The position numbers were made by a program, and so were the translations under genes. From contig NZ_CP016364.1 of the NCBI RefSeq assembly GCF_001888185.1, positions 1,922,001 to 1,986,000 on the forward strand: 64,000 nucleotides of DNA, written 5' to 3'. The notes beneath the pieces were generated by a model, which did not search any database, had not been told where the DNA came from, and saw only the letters and a list, made by a program, of their open reading frames with translations. Within the stretch, counting starts at the first letter, position 1. Every line of letters starts with the position of its first letter. Origin of the DNA: Phaeobacter porticola (lineage in GTDB: Bacteria; Pseudomonadota; Alphaproteobacteria; Rhodobacterales; Rhodobacteraceae). Of the stretch, positions 35,211 through 44,500 are shown piece by piece.

Positions 35211-36185
35211 GTGACACAGGTAGATCAGTACAAAGGCAAGCTTGGCTTTGAAGCCCGGCACCCGGATGCGTTGTCCATCGGCTCGACCGCAGTGGTCGAC
35301 ACGCTAGAGGAATATGGCCACGTTGTGCGTCAGTTTCAGGCGCGAAGTCCAAACCTGATCCAGCTGGACTGTGATCACTACCGGATTGAACTGCGGTATC
35401 GCCGACATCCAATCAAACCCACACAGGCAAGCGAGATGGGGTCGGGCGCAATCGAGACGCGGCTGCGCAGCTCTCTGGGTGTCAGCCTGGTGCCAATCTA
35501 CCCTGATCATTGCGACGCTGAGCTGAGCGAGCTGTTATTGGCCGTGATCTTGCAAAGGCTGGTTGAAGATCTGGAGGTTGCGACAGTCGATTGGTTAGAC
35601 GCGCCCATGACGTTGACCCGCGCCGCCTTTCTGGGGGCCTTCCACGACGCCGCAGAACAGCCACCTGCAGTGGTCGCCCGCTCGGGACCCAACGCGTCCG
35701 AGCTTCCGCAGGGGCATCTGGCAGAAACAGACGAACTGAGCGAGCTGCAGCTGACACCTCCCATGGCCGAACCGGCAGCGCCCATCGCCGCAATGTCGCC
35801 AGCCCCCATCCAGACAACAGCATCCGCGCCACAGCCTGCACGGCTGCGCGGACGCGCCTGTTTTGAACCGGTAGAGGAAACCGCGGCCCAGCTGGAGCAG
35901 CATTGCCAGGCGATGCTTGAGACATCACAGACCCGCGCCGCTGGTCGCCACGCAGTCGAAGCGCGCAACCGGGCCCGTGCCCGCGCGACCGCCGTTCTTG
36001 GGCAGAAAAACCGCCGGTCGCTCCGCCCGGCAGATTTGGTAGAGCGCCTGACACATGTGCCATTGTGGGTTCTTTCTGCAACCACGCACGCCCTGCGGAG
36101 TCCGCAATTGCGGGGACCTCTGCATATTCTCTGTGGTGCCACAGCCCTGCTCGCCCTACAAAGCTCGGCCGCAATCGCTTTCTAG
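35211..36185 (+). CDS. Hypothetical protein with C-terminal membrane segment
   Basis: A 324-residue protein of no recognised family. The GTG start is supported by GGAGG about ten bases upstream. Residues 1-140 look folded (KLGFEARHPDALSIGSTAVVDTLEEYG, DHYRIELRYRRHPI, GSGAIETRLRSSLGVSLVPIYPDHCDAELSELLLAVILQRL). Residues 150-230 are Pro/Ala-rich and probably disordered, 235-280 basic (AVEARNRARARATAVLGQKNRRS), and the last 20 residues are hydrophobic (LHILCGATALLALQSSAAIAF). The layout suggests a cytoplasmic domain tethered to the membrane. It stands alone. Confidence 0.6.
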   Translation: MTQVDQYKGKLGFEARHPDALSIGSTAVVDTLEEYGHVVRQFQARSPNLIQLDCDHYRIELRYRRHPIKPTQASEMGSGAIETRLRSSLGVSLVPIYPDHCDAELSELLLAVILQRLVEDLEVATVDWLDAPMTLTRAAFLGAFHDAAEQPPAVVARSGPNASELPQGHLAETDELSELQLTPPMAEPAAPIAAMSPAPIQTTASAPQPARLRGRACFEPVEETAAQLEQHCQAMLETSQTRAAGRHAVEARNRARARATAVLGQKNRRSLRPADLVERLTHVPLWVLSATTHALRSPQLRGPLHILCGATALLALQSSAAIAF

Positions 36186-36208
36186 GCCCCCCTAGTCCCA
36201 TGTGGTGC

Positions 36209-36973
36209 CTAACCGGATGCCGCCTGCGACCCCCAATGGGCCATCACATCCGCACGACGTAACACACTGGTGTGAATGCTGAATATAACGGCGCGACTGC
36301 GCGGCAGGCGCAGGATTGTCTGCCGCTCGCTGCGCAGGAACCCGGCCTGCGCGGCCTCTGGTCGCGGACGGTCGCCGGTTGCGCGTCGCGGCTGGTGCAG
36401 CGTCGCATCAGCATACCACAGCGCATTGAACCGCCACATGGGCCGCCCGACCTGCACCCCGTCAAACAACCGCTGAACCCGTGCCGCAATGTCCGCATCA
36501 TAGCTGTCGACCGGGTCATGAATGGCGATCAGCGGGCGTTGAAATTTCTGCGCCAATGTCCAATTCGCCGGAAAGCACAGCACCGCACCGGTCAGCACAT
36601 GCTCCACCGCCTCTTCCGGTTTTTCCAGAATGCAAAAATCCTGCTGTGTGATCCGTCCCAGCGTGCCCAGTGGGTCTTGCCAGTCCAACGTCACCTCTGC
36701 GCCATCAGCTCGTCTGACACGGGCCTGCCCACAATTCGGATATAGCTGTGCCAGCACAGCCTCCAACAGCTCGCAGGCGGCGGGCATGGCAGCGACGGAG
36801 CATTGCAGCACCTTAGCACGATGATGGGTCAACAGCCGGTCCCGCTCTGCCATCTGCGTGGCAAAAGCATCATCGGTATAGAGCCAATCCTCAGCGCCCA
36901 AGGGTTGGATACCAGGCAGCTTGCGCTCTTCCAGTGGATTGTAAGACAGGCGGGTTTGCAGAATCTCAGTCAT
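36209..36973 (-). CDS. DUF3445 (HODM-like, heme-dependent oxidative N-demethylase) protein
   Basis: A 254-residue protein: LPGIQPLGAEDWLYTDDAFATQMAERDRLL, then GRITQQDFCILEKPE, VLTGAVLCFPANWTLAQKFQRPLIAIHDPV and LWYADATLHQPRR. This is the DUF3445 family, whose studied members are the heme subunit of a dimethylamine-demethylating oxidase. The family His and the CFPANW motif are present. It diverges from dddP with 151 bases between, so the two may share control; a role in methylated-compound use is a neighbourhood inference, not proven for this protein. Confidence 0.8.
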   Translation of the reverse strand: MTEILQTRLSYNPLEERKLPGIQPLGAEDWLYTDDAFATQMAERDRLLTHHRAKVLQCSVAAMPAACELLEAVLAQLYPNCGQARVRRADGAEVTLDWQDPLGTLGRITQQDFCILEKPEEAVEHVLTGAVLCFPANWTLAQKFQRPLIAIHDPVDSYDADIAARVQRLFDGVQVGRPMWRFNALWYADATLHQPRRATGDRPRPEAAQAGFLRSERQTILRLPRSRAVIFSIHTSVLRRADVMAHWGSQAASG

Positions 36974-37124
36974 GCCACAGTTTTAGCAGTCAATCCGAAC
37001 CACACCATCCACAACCTTGCCGCATAAGTCTGAAAACGACTGCCCGCGCGGTCGCAATTGGCAGCGACTCTTCTCTGAATAGCGCTCCAGATTAGACAGA
37101 GCTGTACAGAAATGGAGCCCCGAG

Positions 37125-38477
37125 ATGAACGAGCACTACCGTGACATCCGCAAGATCGACCCGACGCGCGGTGCCACACTTGGCGACAACACCCCCAATG
37201 ATCAGGACCGAGTCGAAATTGGGCCGACCCGGCTGGCCTTTGGTGAATGGGCGGCTGCGGGTCTTCAGCTGCCCGATCTTCAGGCCATGCGGCGCTATCG
37301 CTGGGAGCGGCTCACCCGGTTCATCAACGATCGCGATTATGCCGGACTGTTGGTGTTTGATCCCATGAACATCCGCTACGCGACGGATTCCACCAATATG
37401 CAGCTGTGGAACACCCATAACCCATTTCGCGCGCTACTGATCTGCGCCGACGGCTATATGGTGATGTGGGACTACAAACAGGCGCCTTTTCTCAGCGAAT
37501 TCAATCCACTGGTGCGTGAACAACGGGCCGGGGCCGATCTGTTCTATTTTGATCGCGGCGACAAAGTGGATGTGGCGGCCGACGCCTTCGCCGATGAGGT
37601 GCGCACGCTGCTGGCGGAGCATAGCGGCGGCAACACGCGTCTTGCGGTGGACAAGATCATGCTGCACGGGCTGCGCGCGCTAGAGGCGCAGAGGCTTGAG
37701 GTCTTTCCCGGCGAAGAGCTGACCGAAAAATGTCGCGCAGTGAAAGGCCCGGACGAAATCCTCGCCATGCGCTGCGCCAATCACGCCTGTGAAACCGCCG
37801 TCGCAGAGATGGAGCACTATGCCCGCACAGTCATTCCCGGCGGTGGCATCAGTGAAGATGACGTCTGGGCCATTCTCCACGCTGAAAACATCCGCCGGGG
37901 CGGTGAATGGATCGAAACAAGACTGCTGACCTCAGGCCCGCGCACCAACCCCTGGTTTCAGGAATGCGGCGGGCGCATCATCCAGAACAATGAAATCGTC
38001 AGCTTTGACACCGATCTGGTCGGCTCCTACGGGATCTGCATCGATATTTCGCGCAGCTGGTGGATTGGCGACCGCGCGCCGCCAGCCGATATGGTCTATG
38101 CCATGCAGCACGGGGTTGAGCATATCCAGAGCAATATGGAGATGCTGAAACCCGGCGTGAACCTGCAGGACTTGTCGCGCAACTGCCATCTGCTGGATGC
38201 CCAGTTCCAGAAGCAGAAATATGGCTGCATGATGCACGGCGTCGGGCTTTGCGATGAATGGCCGCTGGTGGCCTATCCGGACGCCATGGTCGAGGGCGCT
38301 TTCGATTATGATCTGGAGCCGGGCATGGTGCTCTGCGTTGAGGCGCTGGTCAGCCCCGAAGGCGGCGATTTCTCGATCAAGCTGGAGGATCAGGTCCTGA
38401 TCACCGAAACTGGCTATGAAAACCTCACCACCTACCCGTTTGATCCGGCTCTGATGGGCACCACCCGTTGGGGGTGA
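37125..38477 (+). CDS. dddP: DMSP lyase DddP (M24 metallopeptidase fold)
   Basis: A 450-residue enzyme that cleaves dimethylsulfoniopropionate to dimethyl sulfide and acrylate. It begins with the DddP opening IRKIDPTRGATLGDNTPNDQ and has NMQLWNTHNPFRA. The metal ligands fall exactly at Asp295, Asp297, Asp307, His371, Glu406 and Glu421, and the catalytic acid at Asp377 (HGVGLCDEWP), the numbering published for the Ruegeria lacuscaerulensis enzyme as I recall it. GGAG lies upstream of ATG 37125. It is therefore expected to be active. The upstream gene is divergent, so its promoter lies in 36974-37124. Confidence 0.97.
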   Translation: MNEHYRDIRKIDPTRGATLGDNTPNDQDRVEIGPTRLAFGEWAAAGLQLPDLQAMRRYRWERLTRFINDRDYAGLLVFDPMNIRYATDSTNMQLWNTHNPFRALLICADGYMVMWDYKQAPFLSEFNPLVREQRAGADLFYFDRGDKVDVAADAFADEVRTLLAEHSGGNTRLAVDKIMLHGLRALEAQRLEVFPGEELTEKCRAVKGPDEILAMRCANHACETAVAEMEHYARTVIPGGGISEDDVWAILHAENIRRGGEWIETRLLTSGPRTNPWFQECGGRIIQNNEIVSFDTDLVGSYGICIDISRSWWIGDRAPPADMVYAMQHGVEHIQSNMEMLKPGVNLQDLSRNCHLLDAQFQKQKYGCMMHGVGLCDEWPLVAYPDAMVEGAFDYDLEPGMVLCVEALVSPEGGDFSIKLEDQVLITETGYENLTTYPFDPALMGTTRWG

Positions 38478-38555
38478 GGTTTCTGCTGCCTGCGGGTGCG
38501 ACGACCAAACGGCTGCTCTCGCCCCTTGTGGAGAGACGGTTGAACCTGGGTGCCG

Positions 38556-39116
38556 TCAGGCGTCTCCGCTGTGCAACCGGGCCAGTTTATCCTGCAGGAT
38601 CAGTACACTGTCCGCCTTGCTATATTGCGAGAGTTCGGCCAGCGGCACCCAGGCCAACGCCTTTGACTCGGCGCTGGCACGGATTTCGCCCGCCTCGGCG
38701 CGAAACAGGTAACGCACATCGTAATGCAGATGCCCGCCCTCGCGGGCATTGGCCGGAATCTCATGAATGTCTATGTCGAAAACCCGGTCAGACATCAGGC
38801 TGATCCGCGTCAGGCCGCTTTCCTCATAGGCCTCTTTCCAGGCGGTAAACCGTGCATCCGCGATGCCGTCACAATGCCCTCCGAGCTGTAACCAACGGTC
38901 CAGCTTGGCGTGATGGGTCAGCAGCACCGCATCCAGATCCGGTGACAGGACAAACGCCGATCCGGTCACATGACCGGTCGTCGGATCCCGCTCAAACGCC
39001 CTTGGCTCTCTTGCACAAAATGCGGTCAGGCACTGCCACATTTCTCGGTCACGCGCATCCTGCGGGGTGAACACGCCGATCCCTGCGCATCGCCCAATAC
39101 TGTCGAATGTTGTCAA
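38556..39116 (-). CDS. Nudix hydrolase with a diverged Nudix box
   Basis: A 186-residue protein with the Nudix fold pattern GSAFVLSPDLDAVLLTHHAKLDRWLQLGGHCDGIADARFTAWKEAYEESGL. The box reads G-x5...KEAYEESGL: the first Glu of the consensus (GX5E) is replaced by Ala and the Arg of RE by Lys, while the EExG part (EESG) is kept. This matches the many Nudix proteins of unknown substrate (LGGHCDG is common among them). Possible roles are cleanup of nucleotide derivatives. It converges with dddP and diverges from the downstream hydrolase gene. Confidence 0.85.
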   Translation of the reverse strand: MTTFDSIGRCAGIGVFTPQDARDREMWQCLTAFCAREPRAFERDPTTGHVTGSAFVLSPDLDAVLLTHHAKLDRWLQLGGHCDGIADARFTAWKEAYEESGLTRISLMSDRVFDIDIHEIPANAREGGHLHYDVRYLFRAEAGEIRASAESKALAWVPLAELSQYSKADSVLILQDKLARLHSGDA

Positions 39117-39211
39117 TATCCCTCACCTTCCCGTGACGTCGGGGCCTGATCCCTTGTGCCCGCGCGCCTGTCGCCGCACGTTAGGGGAACCCCCAATCAA
39201 AGGCCATCCAC

Positions 39212-40468
39212 ATGCCCACCGAACGCATTTCTTTTTCCGGCCACTCCGGTGACCAGCTGGCTGCGCGGCTCGACCTGCCCGAAGGTCCAATATTGTCCAC
39301 CGCGTTGTTTGCCCATTGTTTCACTTGCTCCAAGGACATCCCCGCAGCGCGCCGCATCTCGGCCCGTCTTGCCGCGATGGGGATTGCGGTTCTGCGTTTT
39401 GATTTCACTGGGTTAGGGCATTCGGATGGAGAGTTTTCCAATACCAATTTCACCTCCAACGTGGCGGATCTGGTGGCTGCCGGGCATTATCTCGCGGGCC
39501 GCGGATTGCCGCCGTCGCTGTTGATTGGGCATTCTCTGGGCGGGGCTGCCGTTTTGCGCGCACGCGCCGGGCTTCCATCTGTCCGGGGCGTTGTAACCTT
39601 GGGCGCGCCGTCGGATCCGTCGCATGTCGCACATCAATTTGGCGACGCGCTTGGCAAGATCGAGACAGACGGCGCAGCAGAGGTCTGTCTGGCGGATCGT
39701 CCGTTTACCATTCGCAAGCAGTTTGTCGAGGACATCCGTGCCGCCGCTCTCAGCGACGCGGTCGCAGCGCTGGATGCAGCCCTCTTGGTGATGCACGCGC
39801 CGATGGATGCCACGGTCAGCATCGACAATGCCGCCGAGCTGTTTGTCGCCGCGAAACATCCCAAGAGCTTTGTTACGCTGGATGATGCCGATCACCTGAT
39901 CAGCCGCCCTCGCGATGCGGAATATGCCGCTGATGTCATTGCCGCCTGGGCCGGGCGCTACATTGATCTCTCCCCCCCTGCACCGCCCCCCGGCGCGCCC
40001 GAAGGCGTGTTGCGTGTGACCGAGGCCGATCCCAACGGGTTTCTGCAAGACGTGCAGGCCGGACCGCGCCATCACACCTACGCCGATGAACCGCTGGCCT
40101 ATGGCGGCAGCAACCGCGGCATGACACCCTATGGGTTTATTGCAGCGGGGCTTGGGGCGTGTACCTCCATGACGATCCGTATGTATGCCCGTCGCAAAGG
40201 CTGGCCACTCGAGAGCATCAGCGTCGATGTCTGCCATGACAAGGTCCACGCTCAGGACGCCCTGCCCTCAGGTCCGGCACAGATTGATCAGTTCACCCGT
40301 GTGATCTACCTCAGTGGCAATCTGACCGCAGACCAGCGCGCCAAACTCTTGGACATTGCCGATCGTTGCCCGGTGCATCGCACCTTGGAACATGGTGCAA
40401 AGGTCACCACCCGACTGGACCTGGCAGAAGCTGACAGCCAGATGGATCCCGCACATTTGCCGTTCTGA
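39212..40468 (+). CDS. Alpha/beta hydrolase-OsmC fusion protein
   Basis: A 418-residue two-domain protein. Residues 1-255 form an alpha/beta hydrolase with the nucleophile elbow GHSLGG (Ser in [13 protein letters not shown]), an Asp in DATVSI and His in DADHLI. Residues 265-418 form an OsmC domain with [13 protein letters not shown]-type [10 protein letters not shown] and the second redox Cys in [10 protein letters not shown]. OsmC proteins reduce organic hydroperoxides, and the fused hydrolase probably releases or repairs peroxidised esters. The fusion is known in Proteobacteria but its substrate is not established. Confidence 0.92.
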   Translation: MPTERISFSGHSGDQLAARLDLPEGPILSTALFAHCFTCSKDIPAARRISARLAAMGIAVLRFDFTGLGHSDGEFSNTNFTSNVADLVAAGHYLAGRGLPPSLLIGHSLGGAAVLRARAGLPSVRGVVTLGAPSDPSHVAHQFGDALGKIETDGAAEVCLADRPFTIRKQFVEDIRAAALSDAVAALDAALLVMHAPMDATVSIDNAAELFVAAKHPKSFVTLDDADHLISRPRDAEYAADVIAAWAGRYIDLSPPAPPPGAPEGVLRVTEADPNGFLQDVQAGPRHHTYADEPLAYGGSNRGMTPYGFIAAGLGACTSMTIRMYARRKGWPLESISVDVCHDKVHAQDALPSGPAQIDQFTRVIYLSGNLTADQRAKLLDIADRCPVHRTLEHGAKVTTRLDLAEADSQMDPAHLPF

Positions 40469-40749
40469 TTGAGACCTGACCTGAAGAGTGTGAGTGGCCT
40501 CTGGTTAACCGGGTGCCACCGCTTTCTGCGACGGGACGCCCAGCCGTGCGCTGTGTGTTTGCGGGCTGTGCCGTAACGGCCCTCGTAACTACCATTGAAA
40601 ATTCTGCATGTCACAGCGGTAAGGCATCAGAAAAGTGGGCTTTCTGTCGCTGCCCGCCCCCATACCCTTGCTCTGGCGGGCGCGCTGCTCTAAGACGCGC
40701 GGCATCATCCGCTTCCCTTCTGCCCTGCTACATAAAGGTGCTGCTGCCC

Positions 40750-42054
40750 ATGATCCTCCGCTATTCCCGTCCTGAAATGGTTGCCATCTGGTCGCCGGAA
40801 ACCAAATTCAAGATCTGGTACGAGATCGAGGCGCACGCCTGCGAAGCCATGGCCAATCTGGGTGTGATCCCGCGCGAGAACGCCGATGCCGTCTGGAAAG
40901 CCAAGGATGTGGACTTTGACGTCGCCCGTATCGACGAAATCGAAGCGGTCACCAAACATGACGTTATCGCCTTTCTGACCCATCTCGCCGAACATGTGGG
41001 CAGCGAAGAGGCACGTTTCGTGCATCAGGGCATGACATCCTCTGACGTGCTGGATACCTGCCTCAATGTGCAGCTGGTGCGCGCCGCCGATATCCTGCTG
41101 GACGGTATGGACAAATTGCTGGCCGCCCTGAAGAAACGCGCGCTGGAGCACAAAGACACCGTCCGCGTCGGCCGCAGCCACGGCATCCACGCTGAGCCAA
41201 CCACCATGGGTCTGACTTTTGCCCGTTTCTATGCCGAAATGGATCGCAACAAACAGCGCCTGCAAAATGCTCGCGCCGAAGTCGCCACCGGCGCGATCTC
41301 CGGCGCGGTTGGCACCTTTGCCAATATCGACCCTCGCGTTGAAGAACATGTTTGCGAGCAGCTCGGCCTCAGCCCTGAACCGATCTCGACCCAAGTGATC
41401 CCGCGCGACCGCCACGCGATGTTCTTTGCCACGCTGGGTGTCATTGCCTCGTCGATTGAAAATGTCGCTGTGGAAATCCGCCACATGCAGCGCACCGAAG
41501 TGCTGGAAGGGGCCGAATTCTTCTCTATGGGGCAAAAGGGTTCGTCGGCAATGCCGCATAAGAAGAACCCGGTTCTGACCGAAAACCTCACCGGTCTTGC
41601 ACGTCTGGTGCGCATGGCGGTGATCCCGGCGATGGAAAACGTGGCCCTGTGGCATGAGCGCGATATCTCCCACTCTTCTGTGGAGCGCGGCATCGGCCCC
41701 GATGCCACCGTGACCCTGGATTTTGCGCTGAACCGTCTGGCTGGCGTCATCGACAAAATGCTGGTTTTCCCGCAGAACATGCTGGACAACATGAATAAAT
41801 TCCCCGGTCTGGTGATGTCGCAGCGGGTGCTTTTGGCCCTGACACAGGCCGGCGTCAGCCGCGAAGATGCCTATTCCATGGTACAGCGCAATGCACTGAA
41901 GGTCTGGGAAGATCGCGTTGATTTCCGTGAACTTCTGCTGGCGGATGCCGACGTTGTTGCCGCTCTTGGCGAACAGGCCATCAACGAGAAATTCGACATG
42001 GATTATCACACCAAACATGTCGACACGATCTTTGCACGGGTGTTTGGCGCCTAA
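40750..42054 (+). CDS. purB: Adenylosuccinate lyase
   Basis: A 434-residue enzyme of the fumarase/aspartase superfamily, used twice in purine synthesis (SAICAR to AICAR, adenylosuccinate to AMP). ATG 40750 begins MILRYSRPEMVAIWSPETKFKIWYEIEAHACEAMA. Signature GSSAMPHKKNPV (the catalytic Ser loop), VGRSHGIHAEPTTMG and TSSDVLDTCLNVQL are all present. The frame extends upstream, but ATG 40750 gives the family length. It is followed by an intrinsic terminator. Confidence 0.97.
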   Translation: MILRYSRPEMVAIWSPETKFKIWYEIEAHACEAMANLGVIPRENADAVWKAKDVDFDVARIDEIEAVTKHDVIAFLTHLAEHVGSEEARFVHQGMTSSDVLDTCLNVQLVRAADILLDGMDKLLAALKKRALEHKDTVRVGRSHGIHAEPTTMGLTFARFYAEMDRNKQRLQNARAEVATGAISGAVGTFANIDPRVEEHVCEQLGLSPEPISTQVIPRDRHAMFFATLGVIASSIENVAVEIRHMQRTEVLEGAEFFSMGQKGSSAMPHKKNPVLTENLTGLARLVRMAVIPAMENVALWHERDISHSSVERGIGPDATVTLDFALNRLAGVIDKMLVFPQNMLDNMNKFPGLVMSQRVLLALTQAGVSREDAYSMVQRNALKVWEDRVDFRELLLADADVVAALGEQAINEKFDMDYHTKHVDTIFARVFGA

Positions 42055-42093
42055 GCTACCCCCGATCATGGATCTGACAGTATTTTGAATTCG

Positions 42094-42127
42094 GGGCCGC
42101 TCTGCCATATGCAGGGCGGCCCTTTTT
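42094..42127 (+). terminator. Intrinsic terminator after purB
   Basis: GGGCCGCTCTGC pairs with GCAGGGCGGCCC across a CATAT loop and is followed by TTTTT, 40 bases after the purB stop. Confidence 0.92.
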
Positions 42128-42236
42128 ATTGGCTTTCACCGTCTCACTGTCTTGTTATCGCGCCCGTGCACGGTTCCGTCTAAGGTAGAGCAAAGCAATT
42201 TGCTGCGGATCGGCAGCGCGACAAAAGGACAAACTG

Positions 42237-42842
42237 ATGCTCCCCATGCAAACCGACCATGCGACCCTCGCTTGTTCCCTGCCCTTGCCCGCGATGAAGG
42301 CCACCAGATGGACCTTCTCTGCGCTGCTCCTCTCTTGCAGTTTTGCCGCGACGGCTTTTGCCGCAGGTGGCGGCGACAGCGCCGCACCAAAACCGACAAA
42401 CACCACCAAGACCTGCAAGGGAGCAAGGGTCTGGGACGATCAGAAACAGCGCTGCGTCGCGCCCAAGCAATCCTCCCTGGACCCTGACGAATTGTACGAT
42501 GCGGTGCGCGAACTCGCCTATGCCGGGCGCTACAGCGACGCTCAGATGGTGCTAGCGGCGATGCCTGACCAAACGGATAGCCGGGTGCTGACCTATTGGG
42601 GCTTTACCTATCGTAAGCAGGGCTATCCCGATCAGGCGATGTCCTATTACACTCAGGCCATCGCGCAGGATCCGCAGAACCACCTTGCACGCTCTTACAT
42701 GGGGCAAGGATTTGTTAGCGAAGGGAAATATGGACTCGCGCTGGAACAGTGGAAGATCATCCGCGCCAATGGCGGCAGCGACACCTGGGCCGAGATATCT
42801 CTGCGCGAGGCTCTTTTGTCCGGGCAGACGCAAAGCTACTGA
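42237..42842 (+). CDS. Secreted tetratricopeptide-repeat protein
   Basis: A 201-residue protein. An AAAGGA box lies just upstream of ATG 42237; an ATG at 42294 would give a cleaner signal peptide (MKATRWTFSALLLSCSFAATAFA, cleavage after AFA). The mature part starts with a Cys-containing linker (TCKGARVWDDQKQRCVAPKQ) and then TPR helices (ELYDAVRELAYAGRYSDAQMVLAAM, VLTYWGFTYRKQGYPDQAMSYYTQAI, ARSYMGQGFVSEGKYGLALEQW). It is a periplasmic or surface scaffold, function unknown. Confidence 0.75.
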   Translation: MLPMQTDHATLACSLPLPAMKATRWTFSALLLSCSFAATAFAAGGGDSAAPKPTNTTKTCKGARVWDDQKQRCVAPKQSSLDPDELYDAVRELAYAGRYSDAQMVLAAMPDQTDSRVLTYWGFTYRKQGYPDQAMSYYTQAIAQDPQNHLARSYMGQGFVSEGKYGLALEQWKIIRANGGSDTWAEISLREALLSGQTQSY

Positions 42843-42918
42843 TTTTCAGCATTTATTTACCGCTTACGCCCTAGGTTGGAGACAACAGAAAGAGAATCTT
42901 TTTGGCTAGGGCTCTTAA

Positions 42919-44106
42919 ATGCAGAATGAAAATGCTTTGGCGCTTCCCATGGCGGCCTCCTCAGACGACTTTGGCGATTTTTCCGCCCCGGCTCCGCTTG
43001 GCGGAATGGATTTCGGCGGGGATCTCGGCGGTGGGGATCTCGGGATGGGCGGCGCGCTTGACATGCCCGCCATGGGTGGCGGCATGACCGCCGCCAAATC
43101 CAAGCTTAGCGGCAAAGCCAAGGCCGCTATCGTTGTCCGCCTATTGTTGAACGAAGGCGCGGATATTCCGCTCGAATCCCTTCCCGATGACCTGCAGCTC
43201 GAATTGACCCAGCAGATGGGTCGGATGGGGCTGATCGACCGCACCACCCTGCATGAAGTTGCTGGTGAATTTGCCGAGATGCTTGACAATGTGGGCCTGT
43301 CCTTCCCCAACGGACTGGCCGGTGCGCTTTCGGCGATGGAGGGCAAGATCAGCCGCCAGACTGCAAGCCGCCTGCGTAAAGAGGCGGGCGTTCGCCAGTT
43401 TGGTGACCCTTGGGAACGCCTGCGCGCCCTGCCGCCCGAAGACCTGGCCGAACTGGCAGAGGCCGAAAGCACCGAAGTTGCTGCCGTGCTGCTGTCCAAG
43501 CTGGACACCACCAAAGCTGCGCAGATGTTGATTCACCTGCCCGGCCCGGTGGCCCGCCGCATAACCTATGCCGTCAGCCAGACCGGCGCGGTGACCCCCG
43601 ACACCGTTGATCGTATTGGCCTGTCGCTGGCCGGCCAGATCGAAGCCCGCCCCGAAGTCGCCTTTGACGAAACACCGGGCCAGCGGATGGGCGCGATCCT
43701 GACCCAGGCCGCAGCCGGTAAGCGTGACGAGGTGCTCACAGCGCTGGATGAAGAAGACGAAGAATTCGCAGGTGACGTCCGCAAGTCGATCTTTACCTAT
43801 GCGTTGATCGCCCAGCGTGTCAGCCCGGTCGATGTGCCCAAGATCGCACGCGTGCTTGCACAGCAGGATCTGGTCACCGCGATTGCCTTTTCCACCGACG
43901 AGGAAGATGTGGAAAGCAGCGAATTCATGCTGTCCAACATGTCCAGCCGCATGGCCAATAACATCCGTGACGAAGTCGCGGAACGCGGCAAGGTTAAGCG
44001 CAGCATCGGCGAAGGTGCAATGAGCACCATCGTAAATGCACTGCGTGAACTGGTGAGTTCCGGTGAGATCGAATTGCGCTCCACTGAAGAAGATGACGAG
44101 GACTAA
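42919..44106 (+). CDS. fliG: FliG-like flagellar motor switch protein, orphan
   Basis: A 395-residue protein. Residues 20-57 are Gly/Asp/Met-rich (GGMDFGGDLGGGDLGMGG), an extension not normal for FliG. The FliG core follows (KSKLSGKAKAAIVVRLLLNEGADIPL...) with LSKLDTTKAAQMLIHLPGPVARRI and the motor-interacting C-terminal domain (DEEDEEFAGDVRKSIFTYALIAQRVS, EFMLSNMSSRMANNIRDEVAERG, TIVNALRELVSSGEIEL). It would form the rotor switch ring that contacts the stator. No other flagellar gene is near, so it lies outside the main flagellar cluster. Confidence 0.85.
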   Translation: MQNENALALPMAASSDDFGDFSAPAPLGGMDFGGDLGGGDLGMGGALDMPAMGGGMTAAKSKLSGKAKAAIVVRLLLNEGADIPLESLPDDLQLELTQQMGRMGLIDRTTLHEVAGEFAEMLDNVGLSFPNGLAGALSAMEGKISRQTASRLRKEAGVRQFGDPWERLRALPPEDLAELAEAESTEVAAVLLSKLDTTKAAQMLIHLPGPVARRITYAVSQTGAVTPDTVDRIGLSLAGQIEARPEVAFDETPGQRMGAILTQAAAGKRDEVLTALDEEDEEFAGDVRKSIFTYALIAQRVSPVDVPKIARVLAQQDLVTAIAFSTDEEDVESSEFMLSNMSSRMANNIRDEVAERGKVKRSIGEGAMSTIVNALRELVSSGEIELRSTEEDDED

Positions 44107-44500
44107 AGCCTTGGCTCTACAAAGTTAGGATCTATGCGTGTTCTGCGACGTCCAAGGCAGAGCAGGCCAATACTAGGCCCGAACGTCGTCAACAGTTTAA
44201 GGTATGTAATCCCGCCAACCTGACCTAAAGTCGCAGACGCAGATCGTTGGGCATTATTAGGCGACATCTCTAAGGGGCCTTCACCAGTCAAAGACCTTCT
44301 GTGCGCTCTTGTGCCTGATAGTCCTTGGCCAATGCACGAACCACCGCTGAGAGCGCCTGTTTCGAACTCTCATCGACGCTTGCCGCCTCAACAACACATG
44401 CGCCGGATCTGCCATCTTCCGGCTGGCTCGCTTGTGCCTGCTCGCTCCGGCGTTTATGCTGGCGACTGACCTACTCCACCGAAAACGCAGGCCCCCGGAC
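44107..44500. other. Intergenic region after fliG
   Basis: No gene is seen in this stretch up to the chosen acyltransferase start. The frame of the next gene is open upstream to about 44432 (TTG and ATG codons there), so the leader is partly ambiguous. Confidence 0.4.

Noticed and set aside
40705-42108. Long minus-strand frame opposite purB
   Set aside because: The purB frame carries the full fumarate-lyase signature; the opposite frame is a codon-usage mirror.
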